From: Myxococcales bacterium
GTDB taxonomy: Bacteria; Myxococcota_A; Polyangia; Haliangiales; Haliangiaceae
Length of the DNA stretch: 64,000 nucleotides
NCBI GenBank assembly: GCA_016707895.1
Contig: JADJGV010000007.1
Coordinates: forward strand, 310,001-374,000
Direction: 5' to 3'
Positions 1 through 14,068 of this stretch are shown here, in pieces. Position numbers and translations under genes: made by a program. Position 1 is the stretch's first letter; each line of letters opens with the position of its first letter. Below the pieces are notes generated by a model, which ran no database searches, was not told where the DNA came from, and saw only the letters and a program-made list of their open reading frames with translations.

Positions 1-1
1 C

Positions 2-286
2 GATCGCCTGCCGGCCGAGCTGTCGGGCGGCCAGCGCCAGCGGGTCGCGATCGCCCGCGCGCTGGCCGGCAGCCCGCCGCTGGTGCTGGCCGACGAGCCG
101 ACCGCCGCGCTCGACGCCCACGCCGGGCTCGAGGTCACCGAGCTGCTCACCCGGATGTGCCGCGAGCGCGGCACCACCGTGGTGGTGGTCACCCACGACA
201 ACCGCATCTTCCACCTCGCCGATCGCATCGTCCACATCGAGGACGGGCGCATCGTCGACGGCCGCCTCTCGGGAGTCGCCGCATGA
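2..286 (+). CDS. ABC transporter ATP-binding protein, 3' part only
   Basis: This is the C-terminal half of an ABC ATPase; its start lies left of the window. The visible frame begins just before the signature motif LSGGQRQRVAIARAL, then has a Walker B region (VLADEP), a D-loop-like ALDA, and the switch histidine in VVVVTHD. It ends RIVHIEDGRIVDG, as MacB/DevA/LolD-type export ATPases commonly do. The TGA at 284-286 overlaps the ATG of the next gene (ATGA), so the two are translationally coupled. With an HlyD-type adaptor downstream, it most likely powers a tripartite exporter whose FtsX-like permease would lie upstream, outside the window. The substrate cannot be told. Confidence 0.9.
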   Translation, partial: DRLPAELSGGQRQRVAIARALAGSPPLVLADEPTAALDAHAGLEVTELLTRMCRERGTTVVVVTHDNRIFHLADRIVHIEDGRIVDGRLSGVAA

Positions 287-1383
287 GCCGCCTGCGCCGC
301 CGCTGGTACCTGCCGCTGGTCGCGGCCTTCCTCGGGCTGATGACCTGGAACGTCGGCAAGCTGGCCGGCCAGCCCCCGCCGACCGCGCCGACCGCCGCCG
401 ACAAGGCCCACGCCGACCGCGTCGCCAAGCCGCCGCCGGGGCAGGCCGACGAGCGCGAGGCGCCGGGCCCCGCCGGCACGGTCGCCGGCAACGGCGTCGT
501 CGAGCCGGCCCAGCCCGAGACCCGGATCGGCGCGCCGCTGCCCGGCCGGATCGCGCGGGTCGCGGTCGCCGAGGGCGCGCCGCTGGCACCTGGCGACGTG
601 CTGGTCGAGTTCGACCAGGAGGTCGAGCGCGCCGCGCTGGCCGCCGCCGAGGCCGAGGTGGTCGGCGCCGCGGCCCAGCTCAGCCGCGCGGTGCGCGGCA
701 GCCGCAGCGAGGACGTCAAGGCCGCCCTGGCCGACGCCGACAGCGCGGTGGCCCGGGCCGCGCTGTCCCGCGGCGTGGCCGAGCGCCTGAGCCAGGCCGG
801 CGCCGGCGGCGCGGCCACCGCCGACGAGGTCGAGCGCGCCGCGCGCCAGGCCGACATCGACGCCGCCACCGCCCGGGCCGCCGAGGCCCGCCGCGCCGCG
901 GTGGTCGCCGGGTCGCGCCGCGAGGACGTGCAGCTGGCGCGGGCGCAGCTGGCCGCCGCCGAGGCCCGCCGGGCCCAGGCCCAGGCCGCGCTCGATCGCC
1001 TGACCGTGCGGGCGCCGATCGCCGGCGAGGTGCTGCAGGTCAAGTACCGGGCCGGCGAGTACTACCAGCCGGGCGCCGACCCGCTGGTGGTGCTGGGCGA
1101 CACCCGCGCGCTGCGGGTGCGGATGGACGTCGACGAGCGCGACGTCGCGCGGGTCGCGGTCGGCGACGTGGCGACGCTGCGGGTCAGCGCGATGCCGGGC
1201 AAGGACTTCACCGGCAAGGTGGTCGAGCTGGGCCGGCGCATGGGCCGCAAGAACGTGCGCACCGACGACCCGGCCGAGCGCAACGACACCAAGATCCTCG
1301 AGGTCGTGATCGCGGTCGACGCGCCGGCCGGCCTGGTGGTCGGCCAGCGGGCGGTCTGCTACCTGGCCAGCCGCGCGCGGTGA
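283..1383 (+). CDS. HlyD/DevB-type periplasmic adaptor of an ABC exporter
   Basis: A 366-residue membrane fusion protein. One N-terminal membrane segment (YLPLVAAFLGLMTW) anchors it in the inner membrane, and a Pro/Ala linker follows. A first lipoyl half is seen at GNGVVEPAQPETRIG with GRIARVAVAEGAPL. A long Ala/Glu/Arg-rich region (about residues 115-235) is an alpha-helical hairpin or coiled coil. The second lipoyl half is LTVRAPIAGEVLQV, followed by a beta-barrel (RMDVDERDVARV). The layout matches HlyD/MacA/DevB adaptors that link an ABC exporter to an outer-membrane channel. The start was chosen because its ATG overlaps the ATPase stop codon. The family call is firm; the exported substrate is unknown. 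Confidence 0.92.
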   Translation: MSRLRRRWYLPLVAAFLGLMTWNVGKLAGQPPPTAPTAADKAHADRVAKPPPGQADEREAPGPAGTVAGNGVVEPAQPETRIGAPLPGRIARVAVAEGAPLAPGDVLVEFDQEVERAALAAAEAEVVGAAAQLSRAVRGSRSEDVKAALADADSAVARAALSRGVAERLSQAGAGGAATADEVERAARQADIDAATARAAEARRAAVVAGSRREDVQLARAQLAAAEARRAQAQAALDRLTVRAPIAGEVLQVKYRAGEYYQPGADPLVVLGDTRALRVRMDVDERDVARVAVGDVATLRVSAMPGKDFTGKVVELGRRMGRKNVRTDDPAERNDTKILEVVIAVDAPAGLVVGQRAVCYLASRAR

Positions 1384-1402
1384 GCCCCAGCGGGTTCGTC
1401 GC

Positions 1403-3028
<1,626 letters not shown>

Positions 3029-3116
3029 GGGCGGACTGTGCCACCAGCGGCGCGCGCGGTCAGCCCCCGGAGGCGCTCGCCGCGATCGGCCGCTGCCCCG
3101 CCCCCGCCCGCCTCGC

Positions 3117-5054
<1,938 letters not shown>

Positions 5055-5167
5055 GGTTCGATCTGTTACGGCCTATTGCCCCCCCACGCAATGCCGGAGT
5101 GCAGCCGATCTCGTCGGGCGCGGTGACGCGACGGTGACGAGCGACGGGCCGACGCGGCGCCGGCGGC

Positions 5168-5779
5168 TCAGCCGACCGGGTGCGCGCGCTTGCCGTGCTC
5201 GGCCAGGAGCGCCGCGAACCGCTGGTTGGCGCGGGCCGTCGCGAACTGGGCGGACACGAACTTGAGGCGCGGCGACGCCAGGAGCGGCACCAGCTCGTCG
5301 GGCGCGTGCGGCGTCGCCACCAGCCGCAGCCGGGCGAGCCGCGGCGCCCGCAGCAGCGGCGCGAGGTCGCGCAAGCGCTTGCAGTTCCACACCAGCACCT
5401 CGGTCAGGCGCCGGCAGCCCGCCAGGTCGGGCAGCGCGGTCAGCGTGGGCAGGTTGGCGAGCCCGAGGCTGGTCAGCCGCGGCAGCGCGCTCACCTGCGC
5501 CAGCCGCGCCGGGTCCTTGACGCCGTTGACGAACAGCCGCCGCAGCGTCCGGCACCGCGCCAGCGCGCCCCAGTCATCGATCCGGGTCGCGTACAGCTCG
5601 ACGCTCGCCAGCGCCGGGAGGCGCGCGATGCAGTCGAGGTCGGCGATGGCCAGCGCCCGGAGGCTCAGCTGGGTGCAGGCCCGGTACCGGCCGAGCCGCG
5701 CCAGCTCGGGCGGGCCCAGCCCACCCTCGACCAGCACCTTGTCGGTCTGGGTCGCCTTGCGGACGCTCGGCGTGGGCAT
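5168..5779 (-). CDS. small leucine-rich-repeat-like protein
   Basis: A 203-residue protein with an irregular leucine-rich pattern of roughly 22-24 residues (for example LSLRALAIADLDCIARLP, SVELYATRIDDW, SLGLANLPTLTALPDLAG). This looks like a short LRR solenoid of the kind used for protein binding. No signal peptide or membrane segment is seen, so it is probably cytoplasmic. The ATG at 5779 was chosen because the frame, though open much further upstream, loses LRR character there and overlaps the helicase gene. It lies 14 bases downstream of the helicase stop on the same strand, so co-transcription is likely. The function is unknown. Confidence 0.65.
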   Translation of the reverse strand: MPTPSVRKATQTDKVLVEGGLGPPELARLGRYRACTQLSLRALAIADLDCIARLPALASVELYATRIDDWGALARCRTLRRLFVNGVKDPARLAQVSALPRLTSLGLANLPTLTALPDLAGCRRLTEVLVWNCKRLRDLAPLLRAPRLARLRLVATPHAPDELVPLLASPRLKFVSAQFATARANQRFAALLAEHGKRAHPVG

Positions 5780-5793
5780 CCGGCGCGCGCCGG

Positions 5794-8169
<2,376 letters not shown>

Positions 8170-8241
8170 GGGGACCGGCACTCATATCAGAACCGCCGGC
8201 TGGCGCAAGGCCGAGCGGCCAGGAGCGCGCCTCAGGGCCCG

Positions 8242-8760
8242 TCAGGGGCTCGGCGCGCCGAGCCGCGCTGCCCACGCGGTCATCACCGCGAGGTCGACGC
8301 CGGCGAAGGTGCGCTCGTCGAAGCGCGCCTCGAGCTCGGCGCCGCGCGTGGTGACCACCAGGCGCGCCAGCGCGGCGACCACCTCCTGTGGCGGCGCGAG
8401 CGTCGATCCCCAGGCGCCGGCGCGCAGGCGCTCGGCGGCCAGCGCGGCGGCCTCGGCGTGCGCGAACTGCGCCACCACCACCCCCGCCAGCCGCGGCGGC
8501 TCGATCGCGATCTGGTACGCGACGGTCGGGACGCCGACCAGGTTGGTGATGAGCGCGTCGCTCCGCCACGCCGCGATCGGGCTGGCCGGCAGCGTCGCCA
8601 GCCGATCGCGCCAGGTCCGCGCCAGCGCCGGCGACCGCACCGCCAGCGCGGCCTCGACCAGCGGGCGCCGGCTGGCGACGACGACCAGCGGGCCGCGCCA
8701 CGCCGCGTAGAAGCGGCCGCCGCGCACGATGAACTCGTCGACCGGACCGTCCTGGCGCAC
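8242..8760 (-). CDS. hypothetical protein, possibly a truncated gene
   Basis: About 172 residues if the GTG at 8760 is used. The protein-like segment begins at VDEFIVRGGRFYAAWRGPL and continues through LVVVASRRPLVEAALAV to VDLAVMTAWAARLGAPSP. The repeated use-and-compare pattern (value, mask, score) recalls DUF3352-like lipoprotein domains, but I cannot assign it. There is no signal peptide, no convincing ribosome binding site and no ATG, and the reading frame stays open far upstream because of GC content. It may therefore be the 3' end of a decayed gene. It sits between the helicase (downstream, same strand) and a divergent HNH gene. Confidence 0.4.
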   Translation of the reverse strand: MRQDGPVDEFIVRGGRFYAAWRGPLVVVASRRPLVEAALAVRSPALARTWRDRLATLPASPIAAWRSDALITNLVGVPTVAYQIAIEPPRLAGVVVAQFAHAEAAALAAERLRAGAWGSTLAPPQEVVAALARLVVTTRGAELEARFDERTFAGVDLAVMTAWAARLGAPSP

Positions 8761-8863
8761 GTACGCCGGCGGCGTGCCCGACCGGGCCTGGTGCGCGGCT
8801 GCGCCGGACAGGCCCCAGACCGCCGCGGGCTGTCCGGTGGATGGCCGGAATCCCGGACGAATC

Positions 8864-8888
8864 CGGACATTTTGTCCGAAATTCGGAC
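8864..8888. repeat. two overlapping inverted repeats upstream of the HNH gene
   Basis: CGGACA-TTT-TGTCCG (8864-8878) overlaps GTCCGAA-A-TTCGGAC (8874-8888), so the GTCCG half is shared by both. Both are perfect inverted repeats. Further CGGA and GTCCG copies lie just upstream (8833-8868). The A/T-rich cores stand out in this GC-rich DNA. Position, 59-83 bases before the HNH start, fits an operator or mutually exclusive stem-loops. No binding protein can be named. Confidence 0.5.
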
Positions 8889-8946
8889 ACGCAGCGCCAG
8901 CGGCCGCGGGGTTACGGCTGGCGCGCGGCTTGCTCAGGGTCTGGGC

Positions 8947-10209
8947 ATGGTGGACGGTGCAGCGGGCGGGCAGCAGGTGAGCGCGGTGGCGGCGGTGGCG
9001 GCGGCGGCGGCGGGCGCGGCGGCGGCTGCGGACGACTGGCGCGTGGTCGACCGGACGTTGCGCGGGCTGGCGCGGCGGCGGGCGGCGCTCGACGTCGAGG
9101 AGGCCGCGTGGCTGCGGCGCGCGCGGGCGCTGGACGTCCATCGCGAGCTGGGCTTCGCGTCGTTCTTCGAGTACGTCGAGCGCGTGCTGGGCTACGCACC
9201 GGGGCCAGCGCGGGAGCGGCTGCGGGTCGCCGACGCGCTCGCGGCGCTGCCGAAGCTGCGGGCGGCGATGTCCGCCGGCGACGTCGCGTACAGCGCGGCG
9301 CGCGAGCTGACCCGGGTCGCGACCGTCGACACCGAGGCGGCGTGGCTGGCCGCGGCGGCCAAGCACACCGTGCGGGAGATCGAGGACATGGTCAGCGGGC
9401 GGCGGCGGGGCGACTCGCCGGAGGATCCGCCGGACCCGGCCGCGCGGCTGCACGAGCTGCGGCTGCTGCTGCCGGCGGCGGTGCTCGGCAAGTTCACCGC
9501 GGCGCGGCGCGCGCTTGAGGCGGCGTGCGGGCATCCGCTCACCGACGGCGACCTCATCGCGACGTTGTGCGATGGGCAGGTGGCGGGCGCCGGCGCCCAC
9601 GTGGGAGATGCCGCGGCGGCGTCCGGCCCCATGTATCAGATCGCGATCACGCGGTGCCCCGACTGCATGCGCGCGTGGCAGGACGTCGCCGGGCACACGA
9701 TCGAGATCAGTGAAGCGGAAGTGGCGCAGGCGTCGTGCGACGCGGAGCTGCTGGGGCGGGTCGATGGCGACAAGCCGGCGCGGGTGACCAAGACGATCCC
9801 GCCGCGGACCCGGCGCGCCGTGTTGCGGCGGGATCGCGGCCGGTGCGTGGTGCCGGGGTGTCGCAACGCCCGGTACGTCGACGTGCACCACCTCGTGCCG
9901 CGGGCGGCGGGCGGCAAGCACACGCCGACCACGCTGGCGGCGCTGTGCTCGGCGCACCACAAGGCCGCGCACGATGGCCGTTTGCGGATCGATGGGATCG
10001 CGCCCGGCAAGCTGCGGTTCGTGCACGCCGATGGGCGGCCGTACGGGGCACCGCCGTCCCGCGTGGGAGCATCGTATGGGGCGGCTGAGAACTCCCACGT
10101 GGAAGGTAATGTGGCACCAGCTTCGGAGCCGACGCCACCAACGGGAGTAGCCAGACGTCGCCGTGCGCAACGCCCACGACGGCGGCCGAGTGACGCCGGC
10201 CCGCCCTGA
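8947..10209 (+). CDS. DUF222/13E12-type HNH endonuclease
   Basis: A 420-residue protein. After an Ala-rich N terminus (residues 1-30), an alpha-helical DUF222-like region runs from WRVVDRTLRG to about residue 270, with a CPDC pair at 237-240. A zinc-binding HNH nuclease domain follows at about 295-345: GRCVVPGCRNARYVDVHHLV, with Cys300 and Cys305, the HH pair 314-315, Asn-containing loop TPTTLAALCSAHHKAAHDGR. Proteins of this architecture are abundant, often multicopy, in actinobacteria and some Myxococcota; their role is unsettled. The C-terminal tail is basic and low-complexity. ATG at 8947 has only a weak upstream purine stretch. Two overlapping palindromes lie upstream. Confidence 0.85.
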   Translation: MVDGAAGGQQVSAVAAVAAAAAGAAAAADDWRVVDRTLRGLARRRAALDVEEAAWLRRARALDVHRELGFASFFEYVERVLGYAPGPARERLRVADALAALPKLRAAMSAGDVAYSAARELTRVATVDTEAAWLAAAAKHTVREIEDMVSGRRRGDSPEDPPDPAARLHELRLLLPAAVLGKFTAARRALEAACGHPLTDGDLIATLCDGQVAGAGAHVGDAAAASGPMYQIAITRCPDCMRAWQDVAGHTIEISEAEVAQASCDAELLGRVDGDKPARVTKTIPPRTRRAVLRRDRGRCVVPGCRNARYVDVHHLVPRAAGGKHTPTTLAALCSAHHKAAHDGRLRIDGIAPGKLRFVHADGRPYGAPPSRVGASYGAAENSHVEGNVAPASEPTPPTGVARRRRAQRPRRRPSDAGPP

Positions 10210-10331
10210 ACCGGGAGCAGGTTTCGGCCGACGCTGGACGTGATGCCTGGACGTGACGTCCAGCCGACCAACGGTCCGGGCGCGTTCGCGCGGGGTTGCG
10301 GATGGCGCGCAGGTTGCTGTTGACGGCCGCC

Positions 10332-12026
10332 ATGTACAAGTCGAACGCGATCGAGGCCGTCGACGCCGAACCCACCGGTGGGCAACCGCGCGCGCCGGGC
10401 AAGCGCACGTTGACCGATCGCCTGCAACGCCGCGCCACCGCACCAGCCGCACGGCCAGCGCCGGTTACCCCGAGGCCAACACCCGAGGCCCCGCGCGACG
10501 AGAGCTTCGCCGAGAGCTTGCTCCGCGAACCGATACAACGGGCGGCGCGCACGACCGCCCCGGACGACGTGCACGCGCGGGCCGCGGCCGGCATCGCGGG
10601 GCCGGCGACACCCCTGCCGTTTCTCGAGCAGATCCAGGCGGCGTTCGGGCCTCACGAAGTGCGCCACATCGCCGCCTACACCGACGCCGCAGCCGCCGAC
10701 GCCACCGCCGCGATCGGCGCGACCGCGTATGCGACGGGGCACCACGTCGCGTTCGGCGGCACACCCGATCTGCACACCGCTGCCCACGAGGCTGCCCACG
10801 TAGTGCAGCAGCGCGGCGGCGTGCACCTCGCCGGCGGTGTCGGCGCCGCGGGCGATGTCCACGAGCGGCACGCCGACGCCGTCGCCGATCGCGTGGTCGC
10901 GGGCGCGTCGGCGGCCGACCTGCTGGCGGCGTACGGCGACCGCGGCGGCAGCGCGGCGCTTCAGCGTCAGCCCGCGCTGGACGATGACCTCGAGCTAGGC
11001 CCCGCCGGCGCGCCGACGTCCGGCGCCGCGCCCGCCCCAGGCGCCGGGCCGCCGATCGACACGGTGGCGATGGTGAAGGCGGCGATCCCGGTCATCAAGG
11101 GCGCGCTCGACGCGATCCGCGCGGTGCAGGCGGTCAACGCGTGGATCAACCCGCGGCCCGAGGGCCAGAGCGGCGCGTTGCCGTCCGGAATCTCGACCGT
11201 CCAGAAGGACGAGCTACAGCGCGCGCTGCATTGGGAGATCGCGACGGCGTACCTCGACGCCGTCTTCACCCGCGCCAAGTCCGAAGGCGTCGACCTCGAT
11301 CGGTGGCAAGACGGTCATCCGCCGCCCGACCTCGGCCCGCCGGGCGCCGCGGCCGGCACCACCGCGATGGCGGCCGCCGCGGGCCAGCCGCTCGCCGGGC
11401 TGGCGCAGTTCGGGGCGACCACCGCCGCCACCGCGCCGGCACCGCCGGCCGGGCCGGCGCTTCCGGACGAGGTCACCCGGCTCGCGGACGCGGTCCGCCG
11501 GCTGTGGACCGAGGATCTGAAGCTGCAAGCCGAGCAACGCCTCGCCGCTCGCTTCGCCCACGTCACGACCGCGGGCGATCCGCCGGCGTGGTGGTGGGCG
11601 GAGACCGACGACCACGGGTTCGGCGAGCCGCCGATGATGCTCAAGGCGATGCACACCTGGGCCAAGGTGCAGTTCGTGCCGATGGTGGCGGCGCTGCCGG
11701 ACGGCGTGATGGTCGGGATCCCCGAGCGCGCCCGCCACCTGGGCCTGCCGACCGAGGCCCACCCGTCGCATGCGGTGACCTGGTTCGTGGGCGGCTTCTA
11801 CGCGACCGAGGTGCACGAGGCCACCTGGGACGATCTGGAGGTCACGGCGGCGACGCCCGCGACCTTTGACGCCAACGCGGTGCAGCCGCTCGGCGAGATC
11901 ATGTTGACGCTGCGCTACGAATGGGACGACAGCGTGACTCACGCGTCGTTTGTCATCGGCTACGCGCCAGCCGCGCGCATGGGCTACATCGCCAGCGTCG
12001 AGCCCCGCGGCACGCCCGACGACTGA
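10332..12026 (+). CDS. DUF4157 (eCIS-core) domain protein with HEAAH motif and unknown C-terminal part
   Basis: A 564-residue protein from ATG 10332 (ATG 10302 would add ten residues). The first 90 residues are disordered and Pro/Ala/Arg-rich. Residues about 90-175 form a DUF4157-type domain: FLEQIQAAFGPHEVRHIAAY, TAYATGHHVAFGG, then the zinc-peptidase motif HEAAH (152-156) in LHTAAHEAAHVVQQRGG, followed by ERHADAVADRVV. This domain is typical of proteins loaded into extracellular contractile injection systems and of polymorphic toxins. A Pro/Ala linker leads to a C-terminal region (about 250-564) with Trp-rich stretches (PPAWWWAETDDHGFGEP) that I do not recognise; it is the likely effector part. 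No sheath, tube or baseplate genes are in the window. Confidence 0.75.
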   Translation: MYKSNAIEAVDAEPTGGQPRAPGKRTLTDRLQRRATAPAARPAPVTPRPTPEAPRDESFAESLLREPIQRAARTTAPDDVHARAAAGIAGPATPLPFLEQIQAAFGPHEVRHIAAYTDAAAADATAAIGATAYATGHHVAFGGTPDLHTAAHEAAHVVQQRGGVHLAGGVGAAGDVHERHADAVADRVVAGASAADLLAAYGDRGGSAALQRQPALDDDLELGPAGAPTSGAAPAPGAGPPIDTVAMVKAAIPVIKGALDAIRAVQAVNAWINPRPEGQSGALPSGISTVQKDELQRALHWEIATAYLDAVFTRAKSEGVDLDRWQDGHPPPDLGPPGAAAGTTAMAAAAGQPLAGLAQFGATTAATAPAPPAGPALPDEVTRLADAVRRLWTEDLKLQAEQRLAARFAHVTTAGDPPAWWWAETDDHGFGEPPMMLKAMHTWAKVQFVPMVAALPDGVMVGIPERARHLGLPTEAHPSHAVTWFVGGFYATEVHEATWDDLEVTAATPATFDANAVQPLGEIMLTLRYEWDDSVTHASFVIGYAPAARMGYIASVEPRGTPDD

Positions 12027-12084
12027 TCGCCGACCGGCCGCGCGGTCCCGACCACACCTCGCCCGCCCGGCCGGTTCGGCCGCG

Positions 12085-12142
12085 TCAGCGCCGCACCACC
12101 GGCAAGTAGTGGTGCGCGCCGCAGGCGATCGCGCCGGCCCCG
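12085..12142 (-). pseudogene. 3' remnant of a malic enzyme gene, internally deleted
   Basis: On the minus strand this reads GAGAIACGA fused directly to HHYLPVVRR and stop. The intact malic enzyme gene 2 kb away has GLGAGAIACGARTITD (near 14330) and ends WAPHYLPVVRR (14072-14100). The two parts match nearly exactly at DNA level: CGCCGCAC-ACCGGCAAGTAGTG at 12089-12111 and a 29-base stretch ending in GGCCCCG. About 230 bases between them are missing. It therefore looks like a partial duplicate that lost the middle, possibly by recombination at short homologies. There is no start and no rest of the enzyme. The remainder of the gap 12027-12230 holds nothing I recognise. Confidence 0.7.
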
Positions 12143-12230
12143 TCCACGACATGACCGGCGGCGGCGCGCAGATCATCCACTACGGCGGGCAAGTGCAACG
12201 GCCCCGGCGATCGCTGTGGCGCGCGCTGCA

Positions 12231-13994
12231 TCACGCCGTGACCGGCCGGCGCGCCTCGGCCCGGCGGCGCGCGGCGAGCCAGGTCGCGAGCGCCGCGGCT
12301 AGCGCGCCGCCCGCCAGCGCGATCGGGGCGAGCGCGATCGGGGCGACGCCGAGCGCGTCGATGCGCGGCCAGGCGTGGAGCGCCGCGGGCTGCGCGGCGT
12401 GGGACCACGCGAGCATAGCCACCTGACCGGCGGTGACCGCGGTGATCGCGACGATCGCGGCGTCGGTGGACGAGCGCGGCAGCCGGGCGGCGGCGAACGC
12501 GATCGCCGCCACGGCGACCACGGCCAGCGCACCACCGAGCGCGAGCGGCGCCCCGACCGGGCCGACCGCAGCCACGCCCCGGCCGGCGGAGCCGAGCGCG
12601 AGCCCGAGCAGCGCCGCCACGGCGAACACGCGCGCCGCGGCAGCGCGGCGGGCCTGGCCGACGAGCAGGACCACCAGCGCGAGCCCGGTCGCGGCCGCGA
12701 GGCCACCGCCGGCGGCGCCCCACCCGACGGCCGCACCGACGACGACGCCACCGAGGGCGGGCGCGACGGCCCGGCGCCGCGCCGACCGCGCGGCCAGGAC
12801 GCAGCCGAGGGCGAGGATCGCCAGCCCGCCCCGCTCGAGCATCAGCCCGGCGCCGCGCCCGGCGGTGAGCCGCGCGGTGGCCAACTCGGCACGGTCGAAG
12901 AGCGCCTGGGTCCGCACCACCTCGTGGGCCAACGCCTCCTCCAGCGCCCCGCGATCGACCAGCGCCAGCAGCCGCGCGAGCTGCTCGTCGATGCGCGCCG
13001 CCAGGGCGCGATCGACCGCCGCGACGGCGACCAGCCGATCGCGCAGCCCGCGGCGGGCGTCGACGATCCGCGCGCGGGCCGGCCCCCAGCGCCGCGCCTG
13101 GTACGCGTCGAGCGCGGCGGCGAGGTGGACGCGGGCGTCGGCCAACCGGCCCGCGACCGGCGCGAACGCGACCTCGACCCGCAGGTACGCGAGCACGTCG
13201 TCGGCGACCGGCGCCGGCACGCCGCGCCCGATCAGCACGGCGGTGAGCTCGGCGTCCGAGCGATCGGCGAGCGACGTCCATGGCGGCGCGACGCCGGTGG
13301 CCTGGGCGAAGGCGCGCCCGCGCGCCACGGCCGCGTCGTCGTGGCGGAACGACAGCACCAGCGCCGCCAGCCCCCAGCGCTCGGCGCTGGTTGGGATTCC
13401 GAACGACGGCATCGCGGTGCCGGCCATGCCGTCGGTGATCCGGCTGTAGGCCCGGCTCGGCGCCAGGTCGACGATGAACTCGAGCTCCTGGAAGTCCTTG
13501 GGCCCCGGCTCGAGGAACAGCCCCTGCGGGCCGTCGCCGATGCCGGTGTCGCCGTGGCACGCGGTGCACATCGTCGACCACAGCGCGCGCACCCGCGCCA
13601 GCGGCGGCGGCGCCGCCGGCGCGAGCACGATGCGGCGCCTCGCGAGCAGCTCGGCGCGCATCCGGCGCGCCGTCGCGACGACCACGGGCGCCGGGGCGCG
13701 CCCGGCGATCGCGGACACCAGGGCGGCCAGCGCCTCGCGATCGCGTCCGGTGAGGTGCTCGGCATAGCGCTGCGCATCGTGCAGCAGCCGCTCGAGCACC
13801 CGCATCCGCACCGGATCGGCGACGGCGCCGTCGGCCACCGCGTTCGAATAGTCGCCGGCGACGTCGTCGAGCGCGTTGACGATCCGCCGCACGTCCTCGA
13901 ACGAGCCGTGATCGACGCCGGGCGTCGGCGCGGACACGCAGGCCGCGGCCAGCGCGAGCCACACCACGACGACGTGCACGCGACCGATGCCCAT
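12231..13994 (-). CDS. lipoprotein-type cytochrome c fused to a multi-pass membrane region
   Basis: A 587-residue protein. The N terminus is a lipoprotein signal (VVVWLALAAACVS). A helical segment precedes a c-type cytochrome domain with one heme site, CTACH in LWSTMCTACHGDTGIGDGPQ (about residues 138-142), and distal methionine candidates in GMAGTAMPSF. A helical region follows with a pattern (ALDAYQARRWGPARARIVDA) like the cytochrome-FTR1 iron permease fusions. The C-terminal 200 residues form about six membrane helices. The REGLE-type iron motif of FTR1 is absent, so iron transport is not supported. A role in periplasmic electron transfer or sensing is inferred. It is co-directional with, and downstream of, the malic enzyme, about 75 bases away. 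Confidence 0.6.
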   Translation of the reverse strand: MGIGRVHVVVVWLALAAACVSAPTPGVDHGSFEDVRRIVNALDDVAGDYSNAVADGAVADPVRMRVLERLLHDAQRYAEHLTGRDREALAALVSAIAGRAPAPVVVATARRMRAELLARRRIVLAPAAPPPLARVRALWSTMCTACHGDTGIGDGPQGLFLEPGPKDFQELEFIVDLAPSRAYSRITDGMAGTAMPSFGIPTSAERWGLAALVLSFRHDDAAVARGRAFAQATGVAPPWTSLADRSDAELTAVLIGRGVPAPVADDVLAYLRVEVAFAPVAGRLADARVHLAAALDAYQARRWGPARARIVDARRGLRDRLVAVAAVDRALAARIDEQLARLLALVDRGALEEALAHEVVRTQALFDRAELATARLTAGRGAGLMLERGGLAILALGCVLAARSARRRAVAPALGGVVVGAAVGWGAAGGGLAAATGLALVVLLVGQARRAAAARVFAVAALLGLALGSAGRGVAAVGPVGAPLALGGALAVVAVAAIAFAAARLPRSSTDAAIVAITAVTAGQVAMLAWSHAAQPAALHAWPRIDALGVAPIALAPIALAGGALAAALATWLAARRRAEARRPVTA

Positions 13995-14068
13995 GCGACC
14001 GATCTACAGCATGCGCCGTGCCAGCTCGCCGCCGCGATCTGCCGGCCAAGTTTGCGTGCCGGTGCGCG

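Noticed and set aside
12231..13994. FTR1-type iron permease
   Set aside because: The helical linker resembles the fusion family, but the REGLE-type iron motifs are missing in the membrane half.
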